NCBI RefSeq assembly: GCF_001048695.1
Contig: NZ_CVRB01000001.1
Location: forward strand, 1,655,724 to 1,719,723
DNA from: Neobacillus massiliamazoniensis
GTDB taxonomy: Bacteria > Bacillota > Bacilli > Bacillales > Cytobacillaceae
Direction of reading: 5' to 3'
DNA length: 64,000 nucleotides
Shown: one piece after another, positions 54,046 through 62,421 of the stretch
Layout: each line of letters opens with the position of its first letter
How positions within the stretch are numbered: position 1 is the stretch's first letter
Program-made: the position numbers and the translations under genes
Notes under the pieces: model-generated
Seen by the model: the letters and a program-made list of their open reading frames with translations, nothing else
What the model was told of the DNA's origin: nothing
The model's database searches: none

Positions 54046-55044
54046 ATGAGCTGGATCAAACAGAATCGTATGATGGTCATTTTTATGATCATTGTCGTTT
54101 TTTTATTCTTTTTACCATTTGTTTATGAATCGAGAAATCTTCTTATATTGTTAACGCAGGTATTTGTGTTTTCAATTTTTGCGATGAGCTATGATTTGCT
54201 TCTCGGATTTACGGGCATTGTTTCTTTTGGGCACGCGATGTTTTTTGGAATCGGCGCCTATTCAATTGGAATTTTTATGAAACGGTTCGAGCCAACAATG
54301 GCAAACTTTTTCTGGGCAGTCCTTACAACGATCGTTATTACAGCAGTTGTCAGCTTTCTAGTTGGCTTGCTTACACTGAGGTTAAAAAGCCATTTCTATG
54401 CAATGCTGACATTGTCGTTATCAGGTTTATTTTTAGTTTTAGCTGAAAAATGGCGCTCCTTAACATTTGGGAATGACGGTTTTACTTTCCGGATTCCCGA
54501 GCAGTTTATTGATCGAACAAATTTCTACCTTCTATGTCTGTGCGTGATGGCAGCGGTTTTTTTATTGTTGAAACGGTTTACCAATTCGCCGCTTGGAAGA
54601 GTGCTGCAGGCAATCCGCGAAAATGAACAACGAACTGCAATCTTAGGATTCCATGTTCTTCATTATAAAATTGCCGCAAGTGTTGTTTCGGGAGTTTTAG
54701 CCGGAATTGCCGGAATTCTTTATGCGATTTCGTTACGATTTGTAAATACGAGTGTGTTTTCAATGGATATAACCCTAGACGCATTATTAATGACGATTAT
54801 TGGCGGGGTTGGTACATTAATTGGCGCGATGATTGGTGCTGGCTTAATTGAGGTAGCACATCATTGGTTAACGGAGCTTGCGAAACAGAATTGGATTTTC
54901 GAACGCTGGATTATTTTCTTTGGAATTCTCTATATATTGGTTGTCATGTTTTTCCCTAAAGGGATTGTTGGAACAGCCAGTACTTTAACGTTGAAAAGAA
55001 AAAAACGCCATCATGTTAAAAAAGAAGAAAAATTAGTGGGATAG
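54046..55044 (+). CDS. LIV-type ABC transporter permease (LivM-like)
   Basis: A 332-residue membrane protein. SYDLLLGFTGIVSFGHAMFF is the LivM signature, with RLKSHFYAMLTLSLSGLF and the contact loop TIIGGVGTLIGAMIGAGLIE. It ends in a basic cytoplasmic tail. It starts 5 bp after the LivH-like gene with GGGGTGAG upstream. It is the last of the five transporter genes; a small frame follows after 14 bp. Confidence 0.92.
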   Translation: MSWIKQNRMMVIFMIIVVFLFFLPFVYESRNLLILLTQVFVFSIFAMSYDLLLGFTGIVSFGHAMFFGIGAYSIGIFMKRFEPTMANFFWAVLTTIVITAVVSFLVGLLTLRLKSHFYAMLTLSLSGLFLVLAEKWRSLTFGNDGFTFRIPEQFIDRTNFYLLCLCVMAAVFLLLKRFTNSPLGRVLQAIRENEQRTAILGFHVLHYKIAASVVSGVLAGIAGILYAISLRFVNTSVFSMDITLDALLMTIIGGVGTLIGAMIGAGLIEVAHHWLTELAKQNWIFERWIIFFGILYILVVMFFPKGIVGTASTLTLKRKKRHHVKKEEKLVG

Positions 55045-55058
55045 AAGGGGGAATCAAT

Positions 55059-55238
55059 GTGGATTTACAACAGATTGCTTCCTTCGTTGTTCGTTTTCAA
55101 CTGGCGGCGATTGAAATGGAAACAGGCAAAAAACAATGGCGAATTAAGGTGACTCATGTGCAAGAGGATAGGGAGACATTATTTGAGTCGATGGAAGATG
55201 CGTTTATGTTTATGAAGGAGATAGCTGAAGACGTTTAA
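55059..55238 (+). CDS. Unrecognised 59-residue protein within the transporter operon
   Basis: GTG 55059 is preceded by AAGGGGG 8 nt upstream. The frame encodes a soluble acidic protein starting MDLQQIASFVVRFQLAAIEM and then ETGKKQWRIKVTHVQEDRET before LFESMEDAFMFMKEIAEDV. It fits neatly between the LivM-like gene (14 bp gap) and the KAS III-like gene, and has coding-like composition. I do not recognise a family. The pattern of strands followed by an amphipathic helix could be a small binding or regulatory domain for the enzymes downstream. It is short enough to be missed by automatic gene calling. Confidence 0.7.
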   Translation: MDLQQIASFVVRFQLAAIEMETGKKQWRIKVTHVQEDRETLFESMEDAFMFMKEIAEDV

Positions 55239-55255
55239 TGGAGTAGGTGATCGGA

Positions 55256-56269
55256 TTGCAGATTGGCATACTAAGTACAGGAGTATACTTACCAGATGAA
55301 TTTATAACCGGAACAGAGATTGCAAAACTGGCAGGTATTCCCACACAGGTTGTCGAAGAAAAAATGGGCATTAAGAAAAAGCATGTTCCCGGCCAAGAGG
55401 ATCATACATGTGCGATGGGAATAATTGCAGCAAAGAAGGCTATAGCCAAAGCCGGAATTGACCCGCTTGAAATTGATCTTGTTATTTATATCGGTGAGGA
55501 GCATAAGGAATATCCGCTGTGGACAGCTGGAATAAAACTTCAGGAAGAAATAGGTGCTTTCAATGCATGGGCATTTGATGTGGCTCTCAGATGCAGCACG
55601 ACCGTTATGGCATTAAAGGTTGCGAAAAGCATGATGATCGCTGATCCTGACCTGAAAACCGTCCTTCTTGCTGGCGGTTATCGAAATGTCGATTTTATAG
55701 ATTATGAGAATCCGAGAACTAGATTCATGTTTAATCTTGGGGCAGGAGGGGGAGCCATCCTTTTAAAAAAGGGACATAACGAGAATCTATTGTTGGAAAC
55801 AGAGTTGATGACAGATGGTTCTTTTTCTGAAGATGTCGTAGTCGTGTCAGGTGGGACAAAAAATCCTATTTCTAAAGAGGCCATTGATCAACGGTTGAAC
55901 AAACTCGATGTTCTCAATCCTGCTGGGATGAAAGCGCGTCTTGAAGAAAAATCGATGGCGAATTTTTTGAAGGTGATTCGTGAATCGGTAAGAAAAAGCG
56001 GTTATCGCGAGGGAGATATTTCCTATTTAGCCATACTTCACATGAAAAAATCTGCTCATGAATATGTATTAAGAGAACTAGGTTTGTCTGATTCGCAATC
56101 AATTTATTTACAGGACTATGGGCATATTGGGCAAATTGATCAAATCCTTTCACTAGAGCTTGCCGTGAACGAAGGAAAAGTAAAAGATGGCGATCTAGTT
56201 GTTTTGGTGAGTGCTGGAATCGGTTATGCCTGGGGGGCAACCACTATTAAATGGGGGAAGGGTGATTAA
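55256..56269 (+). CDS. KAS III (FabH)-like condensing enzyme with an altered triad
   Basis: About 337 residues of the thiolase-superfamily KAS III/HMG-CoA-synthase group. The nucleophile lies in FDVALRCSTTVM (Cys113), a histidine in LAILHMKKS (His262). The place of the usual Asn in YGNT reads YGHIGQIDQ (His290). The normal Cys-His-Asn triad is thus Cys-His-His, and the usual HQAN is HMKK. It may condense, transfer or cleave acyl groups on CoA, not act in fatty acid synthesis. TTG 55256 is the likeliest start (AGGTGA 5 nt upstream); GTG 55247 is possible. It lies in the transporter operon. Confidence 0.85.
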   Translation: MQIGILSTGVYLPDEFITGTEIAKLAGIPTQVVEEKMGIKKKHVPGQEDHTCAMGIIAAKKAIAKAGIDPLEIDLVIYIGEEHKEYPLWTAGIKLQEEIGAFNAWAFDVALRCSTTVMALKVAKSMMIADPDLKTVLLAGGYRNVDFIDYENPRTRFMFNLGAGGGAILLKKGHNENLLLETELMTDGSFSEDVVVVSGGTKNPISKEAIDQRLNKLDVLNPAGMKARLEEKSMANFLKVIRESVRKSGYREGDISYLAILHMKKSAHEYVLRELGLSDSQSIYLQDYGHIGQIDQILSLELAVNEGKVKDGDLVVLVSAGIGYAWGATTIKWGKGD

Positions 56270-56270
56270 T

Positions 56271-57158
56271 ATGGTTAAGGTGACAATGAAGGAAGTCTTA
56301 TTACCTAATGGGGAAACGCTAGCTTATCGCGAAAGAGAAGGTGGAGAAACAAAGGTATTATTGATTCACGGCAATATGACCTCTTCTAAGCATTGGGATC
56401 TTGTTCTTGATCAAATGGATGCGAAGTATAAACTGTATGCTGTGGATCTTCGCGGCTTTGGCGCCTCCACTTACAACCAGTTGATTATGTCGATTAAAGA
56501 TTTTTCCGATGACGTAAAGCTGTTTGTCGATGAAATTGGGTTAAAGGACTTTGCACTTGTTGGCTGGTCAACGGGAGGTGCCGTTTCGATGCAATTTGTT
56601 GCTGATTACCCGAGTTATTGTAATAAATTAATTTTAATAGCATCGGAATCAACAAGAGGTTATCCTTTTGACGGAAAGATAAAGGAGCATGACGAGCTGC
56701 GGCGTTTTGCTCTTCACGAAGAAATTAAGCAGGACGTAATCCGTACCATTCCTGTGCAGATTGCTTATGACACTAATAATACGGAGCTATTAAAATTGAT
56801 TTGGAATTCTGTTATCTATACACATAAGCAACCTACGCCAGAGCTCTATGATGAATATGTTCAAGACATGAGAACTCAAAGGAATTTAGCAGAAGTACAT
56901 CATTCCAATAACACGTTTAATATTAGTCATCATCATAATGGTCTTGTTGAAGGGAATGGCAAAGTAGATGATATTCATGTGCCCGTTCTTGTGCTGCGTG
57001 GTGACCGCGATTTGGTTATTACCGCAGAAATGACTCAAGAACTTTTGGAAGATCTAGGAGAAAAAGCGGCTTTTATCGAATTAAAGAATTGTGGACATTC
57101 TCCATTAGTGGATGATCTTCCACAATTATTACATGCAATGACTTCATTTTTAGAATGA
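56271..57158 (+). CDS. Alpha/beta hydrolase
   Basis: A 295-residue alpha/beta hydrolase fold enzyme. LLIHGNMTSSKHWD is the oxyanion-hole region, GWSTGGAVS the nucleophile elbow with serine, LRGDRDLVI the acid and NCGHSPLVD the histidine. There is no signal peptide. ATG 56271 directly follows the previous stop and has GGGTGAT upstream. It is the last gene of the operon before a terminator. Hydrolysis of an ester, thioester or C-C bond of the imported compound or of the product of the KAS III-like enzyme fits the context. Confidence 0.88.
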   Translation: MVKVTMKEVLLPNGETLAYREREGGETKVLLIHGNMTSSKHWDLVLDQMDAKYKLYAVDLRGFGASTYNQLIMSIKDFSDDVKLFVDEIGLKDFALVGWSTGGAVSMQFVADYPSYCNKLILIASESTRGYPFDGKIKEHDELRRFALHEEIKQDVIRTIPVQIAYDTNNTELLKLIWNSVIYTHKQPTPELYDEYVQDMRTQRNLAEVHHSNNTFNISHHHNGLVEGNGKVDDIHVPVLVLRGDRDLVITAEMTQELLEDLGEKAAFIELKNCGHSPLVDDLPQLLHAMTSFLE

Positions 57159-57206
57159 GGTGTAAAAAAGAGATTGCTGAAAAAGTAGCTATCATTGTAA
57201 CTTTTT

Positions 57207-57234
57207 ACGACCTTTTTTGAGGTCGTTTTCTTTT
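57207..57234 (+). terminator. Terminator of the LIV-type operon
   Basis: ACGACCT pairs with AGGTCGT around a 6-nt loop, followed by a T-rich tail. Confidence 0.78.
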
Positions 57235-57312
57235 GGATTAGAATTAATAAATTTTCCCTTTTTTGAACTTTGTAGCAAGGGAGAAGAGAAATTTGTAGTA
57301 ATTCCAGTTCGC

Positions 57313-57354
57313 GTACTCCTTTGTAACTCCTCTGTAACTAAAAATAAGTAAAAT
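57313..57354 (+). promoter_or_regulatory. Direct-repeat activator site and -10 of the acyl-CoA ligase gene
   Basis: GTAACT occurs at 57323-57328 and 57334-57339 (11 bp apart), and a shortened copy GTACT ends 11 bp earlier at 57317. TAAAAT (57349-57354) begins exactly 9 bp after the last copy. The arrangement duplicates that at 50321-50352. Confidence 0.62.
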
Positions 57355-57388
57355 AGTGCCATCAATTACAGTGAAGGAGCGATTGAGG

Positions 57389-58882
57389 GTGAGCTGGGAA
57401 CTGGATTGGCTCGAAAATAGAGCAAGATTATCGCCAAAGAAAACTGCTATTATAGATGAAATGACAAACAAGGCGTGGACATATCAAGAATTAAATGACC
57501 GGGCCATCTCTACTGCAAGTTGGCTTCACAATCAAGGCGTTAAAAAAGGCGATCGGATTGCTTTATTGTCGCCTAACCATATTTGTTACTTCGATCTATT
57601 ATTCGCCTGTGGAAAAATGGGTGCCGTTTTTGTCCCGCTTAATTGGCGACTTTCGGTACAAGAAATAAACGAAATATTGGAGGATTGTAAACCGATTCTG
57701 ATTGGAGTCCACCTTCAATTTTCATCCATTGCTAATCAAATTGATGGCCCAAGTTCTTTTTTAATCGGAGGGACCATCTATGATGAAATCGTTTCCTATA
57801 AAAAGGATGAATGTTGTAGTATCGACATCTCCGAAACCGACCCAATGGTGATGATTTATACAGGTGGAACGACCGGCAAACCAAAAGGTGTTGTGCTAAG
57901 CCATCGGTCTATCCTTTGGAATGCTATCAACACGGTATTAAGCTGGAACCTAGATGCTGAAGAGGTAACTATCAACTACTTACCGATGTTTCATACAGGT
58001 GGGTTAAATGCTTTATGTATACCTATACTTTTGAATGGCGGGACAGTGGTGCTTGCTGATCAATTTACCGGGCCAGGAGCAGTGGATTCCATCAATCAAT
58101 TTCGCTGTACCGTTATTCTTTTGGTTCCTACCATGTATCATATGCTCATCCAAACACTTGAATTTCAAAACAACAAATTTCCAGACATGAAATTCTTTTT
58201 ATCCGGTGCGGCACCATGTCCGTTACAAATTTATGATGCCTTTCAGAGAAAAGGTTTAGCGTTTAAAGAAGGATACGGGTTAACAGAGGCTGGGCCGAAC
58301 AATTTTTACATTAGCCCGGAAGATGCCCAAATCAAAAGGGGCTCAGTAGGAAAACCGATGTTAATGAATGCTATAAAAATACTAAAAGCAGATGGTAAGG
58401 AAGCAGGGACAAACGAAGTAGGCGAATTGTTGATAAGAGGAAAGCATTCCTTCACATACTATTGGAACAATGACCGAGCAACACAGGAAACATTTAAGGA
58501 CGGCTGGCTTTGTACAGGAGATTTGGCAAAAAGGGATGAGGATGGGTTCTATTATATTGTTGGCCGGAAAAAAGATATGATCATTACCGGTGGTGAAAAC
58601 GTCTACCCACTTGAAATAGAGCATTGGCTTGCAGCCCATCCAGCGGTAGATGAAGTAGCAGTTACCGGATTGCCTGATGAAAAATGGGGGGAAATTGTCG
58701 CTGCCTTCATCGTGACAAAACCACCTATTACGTTGCAGGACGAAGAATTAAGGGCCTACTGCGAACCTAAGCTGGGAAGGTACAAAATTCCGAAGCGTTT
58801 TATTTACTTGGAGGAACTGCCAAAAACCCATGTTGGAAAAATAGATAAAAAGAAATTAATCGAATTATGCAACAAAATGTAA
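57389..58882 (+). CDS. Acyl-CoA ligase (AMP-forming)
   Basis: About 497 residues of the AMP-binding superfamily. MIYTGGTTGKPKG is the P-loop motif, EGYGLTEAGPN the adenine motif, GWLCTGDLAKRDEDG and GRKKDMIITGGENVYP the hinge region, and PKTHVGKIDKK the catalytic lysine. It activates a carboxylic acid with ATP and CoA. GTG 57389 has GAAGGAGC 8 nt upstream and yields the usual N-terminus. It has its own direct-repeat promoter matching that of the transporter operon, so the ligase probably activates the imported acid. Confidence 0.92.
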   Translation: MSWELDWLENRARLSPKKTAIIDEMTNKAWTYQELNDRAISTASWLHNQGVKKGDRIALLSPNHICYFDLLFACGKMGAVFVPLNWRLSVQEINEILEDCKPILIGVHLQFSSIANQIDGPSSFLIGGTIYDEIVSYKKDECCSIDISETDPMVMIYTGGTTGKPKGVVLSHRSILWNAINTVLSWNLDAEEVTINYLPMFHTGGLNALCIPILLNGGTVVLADQFTGPGAVDSINQFRCTVILLVPTMYHMLIQTLEFQNNKFPDMKFFLSGAAPCPLQIYDAFQRKGLAFKEGYGLTEAGPNNFYISPEDAQIKRGSVGKPMLMNAIKILKADGKEAGTNEVGELLIRGKHSFTYYWNNDRATQETFKDGWLCTGDLAKRDEDGFYYIVGRKKDMIITGGENVYPLEIEHWLAAHPAVDEVAVTGLPDEKWGEIVAAFIVTKPPITLQDEELRAYCEPKLGRYKIPKRFIYLEELPKTHVGKIDKKKLIELCNKM

Positions 58883-58910
58883 AAAGAAGGATGTTGTCAT
58901 CCTTCTTTTT
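58881..58910. terminator. Bidirectional terminator between converging genes
   Basis: AAAAAGAAGGATG (58881-58893) pairs with CATCCTTCTTTTT (58898-58910) around a 4-nt loop. It overlaps the stop codons of both the acyl-CoA ligase and the converging permease gene. Confidence 0.88.
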
Positions 58911-59856
58911 ACATTTCCTCCTTGCTATATCGAATCATATCCCTCTTTTGAAAATAAGTTTTGATGGAATCATTGATCGATGCGACGCATATAGCTGTGA
59001 TGATGAAGAATCCAATCGGGACCAATATAATCCATTGCTGAACAAAGAGGTAGCCAAGGCTGTCACCGATGAGTCCGGACCACTCATAGGATATCGATTT
59101 TGGAGGGTCACCATAAATCCCGTAGGATACAAATGTCCCACCAAAGAAGAGTTTCATAAATCCGAGATGGGCTAACAGCTGTAAGCTTTGAATAAACTGT
59201 TGTCCGAATAACAGAATCCATTTTTCATAAAGATGTGGGACAATATGTTTAAAGAAAATATACGGCTTGCTTGCACCAAGTGTTTTTGATACCTCAATGA
59301 ACGGTTCTTTTTCGACAATCCTCATTTCGTTGCTTAAATGGATCGTAAGGTTTGGAATGGCAATGATAACCAGAATAAAGGTTTCAAACAGGGCACGCTG
59401 CCAAAAAGGATGCTGGAAGCCATCAACCGACATCCAAAGAACGCTTTTTAGGATAAAAAAAGCGATAATCGTTTGCGGAACGATTGAAAAAGGTTCAAAT
59501 ACAACCTTTAATCCATTATATATTCGCGGTTTTAACGAATAGATAAAAGCGCTCAATATTAAGGACAAAAGCATTCTACATAGCGTAACGACAATCGTAA
59601 TCCCAATCGTATATTTTGCCCCTTCGATCATCATATCAAGCAAACTGTATCCGTTTCGATCTGAACCGAGTAAAAATACTTTAAATGGCGGATAGGGAGG
59701 GGCGGAAAGCATATTTCCTTTGGTGTCGGTTTGAAACATTACCTGATTAATTTTCCCGTGGGAGACGACATTATGGATCACGCTTGCTGTTAGAAGTGTG
59801 AGCATAAAAAGGACACTGAAGATGAACCTTTTTCTTTTTAATAAAAAAACAACCAT
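58909..59856 (-). CDS. Opp/Dpp-type ABC transporter permease (OppC-like)
   Basis: A 315-residue membrane protein with about 6 helices. The cytoplasmic EAA loop reads EVSKTLGASKPYIFFKHIVP, which contacts an ATPase in binding-protein-dependent permeases. An N-terminal helix and an extracytoplasmic DRNGYSLLDMMIEGA segment resemble the OppC/DppC layout. It starts at ATG 59856, one base after the stop of its partner gene. No ATPase or binding protein is encoded nearby, so the pair must borrow them or is degenerate. Confidence 0.8.
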   Translation of the reverse strand: MVVFLLKRKRFIFSVLFMLTLLTASVIHNVVSHGKINQVMFQTDTKGNMLSAPPYPPFKVFLLGSDRNGYSLLDMMIEGAKYTIGITIVVTLCRMLLSLILSAFIYSLKPRIYNGLKVVFEPFSIVPQTIIAFFILKSVLWMSVDGFQHPFWQRALFETFILVIIAIPNLTIHLSNEMRIVEKEPFIEVSKTLGASKPYIFFKHIVPHLYEKWILLFGQQFIQSLQLLAHLGFMKLFFGGTFVSYGIYGDPPKSISYEWSGLIGDSLGYLFVQQWIILVPIGFFIITAICVASINDSIKTYFQKRDMIRYSKEEM

Positions 59857-59857
59857 T

Positions 59858-60703
59858 TCAGTGTGTATCCTTTCTGTGATCAAAGCTAGTCCACTCATAG
59901 ATTCGATAGAGTATAAAAAACGGAATGAAAATCATCATGCAGCCGACAATAAAAGCATCGGGGGTTGTGGCCATCATCCTAAGCAGACCGTTCATATTAA
60001 ACAAGTAATCTACCACTAACAGGGTGGAAAGCATCGACCAGATCACCGTTTTTGAAGTTCCATGCATTCCTTCCACAATATTTCGTAGAACATGTTTATT
60101 TAAAATATATACAAAGGAGAATCCCTTCGATTTTGCTAATACAATATAGTTTTTCTCCATTTCTTCCTCGATATAATGGATTAATACCTTTGTGATGTAA
60201 AAGCTAATCGGTACAGCCATACATATCACGGGAAGAAGGATCGCTTTTTCCCTAAGAGAAACAACCTGGGCAATTCTGACGCCGGTTTTCTTATAAATGT
60301 AGATGACCAACATCTGCAGTAGGAGAATAAACATTAAATCGGGAATGGATTCTAATAACTCTATTAGTTTTTTAATCAAATTGATTTTTTTTCGAAAAAA
60401 GATAAGAGCTACATATGAATTTAACAGTGCAATGATTACAGCAAGGATCAGACCTAATCCGAGAATTCTCATAGAATCAAAATAGAGAAAAAAAATGACG
60501 GAAAATATAGAGTTTCTATCGTTATATGATAAGTGAGTTAAGGTGAAAAGATGAATGGCTTCATTATAGATCGCTTGCACATATTCATCCGGATGAAAGG
60601 ATAGATCATGAAATAAAACGGGGAGAACGCCTATTAAAATAAGAATGGCAATAGCGATCTTACACTGCAAAATTAACGACATTATTTTTTTTATAACAAT
60701 CAT
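59858..60703 (-). CDS. Opp/Dpp-type ABC transporter permease (OppB-like)
   Basis: A 281-residue membrane protein with an EAA-type loop YIVLAKSKGFSFVYILNKHVL and about 6 helices, paired with the OppC-like gene that follows at once. A first hydrophobic segment is followed by an extracytoplasmic loop. AAAGGATG lies 6 nt before ATG 60703. It is divergent from OppB in length and wording and could be part of a lantibiotic-, metal- or peptide-related transporter. The substrate cannot be inferred without the missing partners. Confidence 0.78.
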   Translation of the reverse strand: MIVIKKIMSLILQCKIAIAILILIGVLPVLFHDLSFHPDEYVQAIYNEAIHLFTLTHLSYNDRNSIFSVIFFLYFDSMRILGLGLILAVIIALLNSYVALIFFRKKINLIKKLIELLESIPDLMFILLLQMLVIYIYKKTGVRIAQVVSLREKAILLPVICMAVPISFYITKVLIHYIEEEMEKNYIVLAKSKGFSFVYILNKHVLRNIVEGMHGTSKTVIWSMLSTLLVVDYLFNMNGLLRMMATTPDAFIVGCMMIFIPFFILYRIYEWTSFDHRKDTH

Positions 60704-60870
60704 AAAAGCATCCTTTTAGTTAAAATTTTCCTTCTCTTTAAAATTAACACAATTTATGAATAAAGTGCAAAAAATTAACAAACGTTAACTGATACTAAAG
60801 AGAATCGTAAAAACGGTTCGATTATATGAATCCCTTTTTTTATTTTCATTTGCTAATATATAATAGTAGT

Positions 60871-61095
60871 CTATGTTAAAGTTTATTGTTGATTTTGCCA
60901 CTATGTTGATTAGAGCGGAAGGCGCGAGATCCTCGAAAATGCTATCGCATTTCCTTCGTGCGGTGTTAATTCAAGGATGCTGATTCAACGTCCTGCGGGA
61001 AAAACGGGTCAAGGGAGACCCCGCAGGCGCACAGTGCCGAGGAGGCTCCCGAACCGCCACTAGAGTGAAATTCAACAGGCTAGTTTAACAGAGCT
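60871..61095. repeat. GC-rich dispersed repeat (copy 2) with MITE-like ends
   Basis: This copy shares GTTGATTAGAGCGGAAGGCG, AGGGAGACCCCGCAGGCGC and GCCGAGGAGGCTCCCG with the copies at 18781 and 63157. Its ends, CTATGTTAAA and the complement of TTTAACAGAG, are imperfect inverted repeats. It has an extra stretch of about 50 bp (60930-60990) not present in copy 3. It ends about 30 bp before the phosphoesterase gene. Between 60704 and 60870 there is only AT-rich DNA. Confidence 0.85.
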
Positions 61096-61125
61096 AATAG
61101 TAAAAAAAGAAAGAAGGCGTGGAGT

Positions 61126-62004
61126 TTGTTTAGACAATGGGGTTTGCTCTTTCTTTTACTCGTATTTCTATTAAGTGCTTGTACAATAAATCAGACAAAA
61201 AAGCAGGCGCCGGTTAAAAAAAATACCGCTGCAGTATCAGTGAAACTTCCGAAAATTGATCATATCGTCATTGTGGTGGAGGAAAATCATTCACAAAAAG
61301 CAATCCAAGGGAATCAATCTGCTCCTTATATAAATTCTCTAATGAAGCTGGGGACCAACCTAACGAACTATTACGCTATAGAGCATCCTAGTCAGCCTAA
61401 TTATTTGGACTTGTTCTCCGGCTCTAATCAAGGGGTCACGAATGATAGCGTACCGAATACGAAATTTTCCACGAGGAATTTGGCGAGTGAGCTATTGGAA
61501 AAGAAACAATCATTTGTCGGCTACTCAGAGGATCTGCCATCTGTGGGCTTTAATGGGGAATCAACTGGTTCAGGAGGTTATGCCCGCAAGCATAATCCAT
61601 GGGTAAACTTCACCAATGTACCTAATCAAGCAAATCAGCCATTGGTAAACTTTCCTACAGATTTTAATCAATTGCCCACAGTTTCTTTTGTTATTCCTAA
61701 TCTCCGGCATGACATGCATGACGGAACAGTAATGGAAGCAGATCAGTGGCTGAAAGATCATATCGATCCATATGTTCAATGGGCACAAACACATAATAGC
61801 TTACTGATTGTGACATGGGATGAAGACGATTTCTCTCAAGAAAACAAAATACCGACTTTTGTTGTCGGACCAATGGTGAAAAAAGAAGAATTCACTGAAA
61901 AGGTTAATCACTTTAATCTTTTAAGAACGATTGAGGATATTTACGGATTATCACACGCAGGAAAAAGTGAATCGGTTAAACCGATTATAGGGATATGGAG
62001 ATAG
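61126..62004 (+). CDS. Phosphoesterase-family lipoprotein (acid phosphatase/phospholipase C-like)
   Basis: A 292-residue protein. A lipoprotein signal ends FLLSAC near residue 19. IVVVEENHSQKAI holds the first metal/nucleophile region of the PF04185-type phosphoesterase family, and YYAIEHPSQPNYLDLFSG, NLRHDMHDG and LLIVTWDEDD follow. It should hydrolyse phosphoesters at the outer membrane face, as in bacterial acid phosphatases of this family. The start is TTG 61126 with AAGAAGG 9 nt upstream; no ATG is in frame near it. It is monocistronic. Confidence 0.85.
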   Translation: MFRQWGLLFLLLVFLLSACTINQTKKQAPVKKNTAAVSVKLPKIDHIVIVVEENHSQKAIQGNQSAPYINSLMKLGTNLTNYYAIEHPSQPNYLDLFSGSNQGVTNDSVPNTKFSTRNLASELLEKKQSFVGYSEDLPSVGFNGESTGSGGYARKHNPWVNFTNVPNQANQPLVNFPTDFNQLPTVSFVIPNLRHDMHDGTVMEADQWLKDHIDPYVQWAQTHNSLLIVTWDEDDFSQENKIPTFVVGPMVKKEEFTEKVNHFNLLRTIEDIYGLSHAGKSESVKPIIGIWR

Positions 62005-62083
62005 ACAATCGTGAAGCATGTGGTGGATAACAAATAAAAATAATGAGAAAAGAAGAGTTTAAAGATTTCAGAATGTGATTACA

Positions 62084-62113
62084 AACAAAAAAGACCATGC
62101 TTATGCATGGTCT
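62084..62113 (-). terminator. tRNA-Ala terminator
   Basis: On the minus strand AGACCATGC (62113-62105) pairs with GCATGGTCT (62100-62092) across a 4-nt loop, followed by TTTTTTG. It lies 9 nt after the tRNA. Confidence 0.85.
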
Positions 62114-62121
62114 AAAATGTA

Positions 62122-62194
<73 letters not shown>

Positions 62195-62421
62195 GTATTT
62201 AATTGGTACAAAAAAGATTATATCTGTATCATTCAATTCTTGCAAGAGGAAATTTCGCGAATGCAGAAATATAAAAAAGAATGATTAATTATTTTTGCAA
62301 AAAATATATATTTAGTACCTTGAAATTATTTTTTGACAATAGGATAATTTCAAAGTTGATTAATCTAATAAAATATCAAAAGAACAAATAAAATGAGAGA
62401 AATAAACTAACAGGGGGAAAT

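Noticed and set aside
60773..60790. TTAACAAACGTTAA as an operator for the Opp-like permease pair
   Set aside because: It is a short AT-rich repeat in an AT-rich gap and could arise by chance. No promoter could be placed around it.
62258..62275. GAATGCAGAAATATAA as another copy of the sigma-54 activator's site
   Set aside because: Only the central GCAGAAAT matches, the half-sites are not kept, and there is no -24/-12 element nearby.
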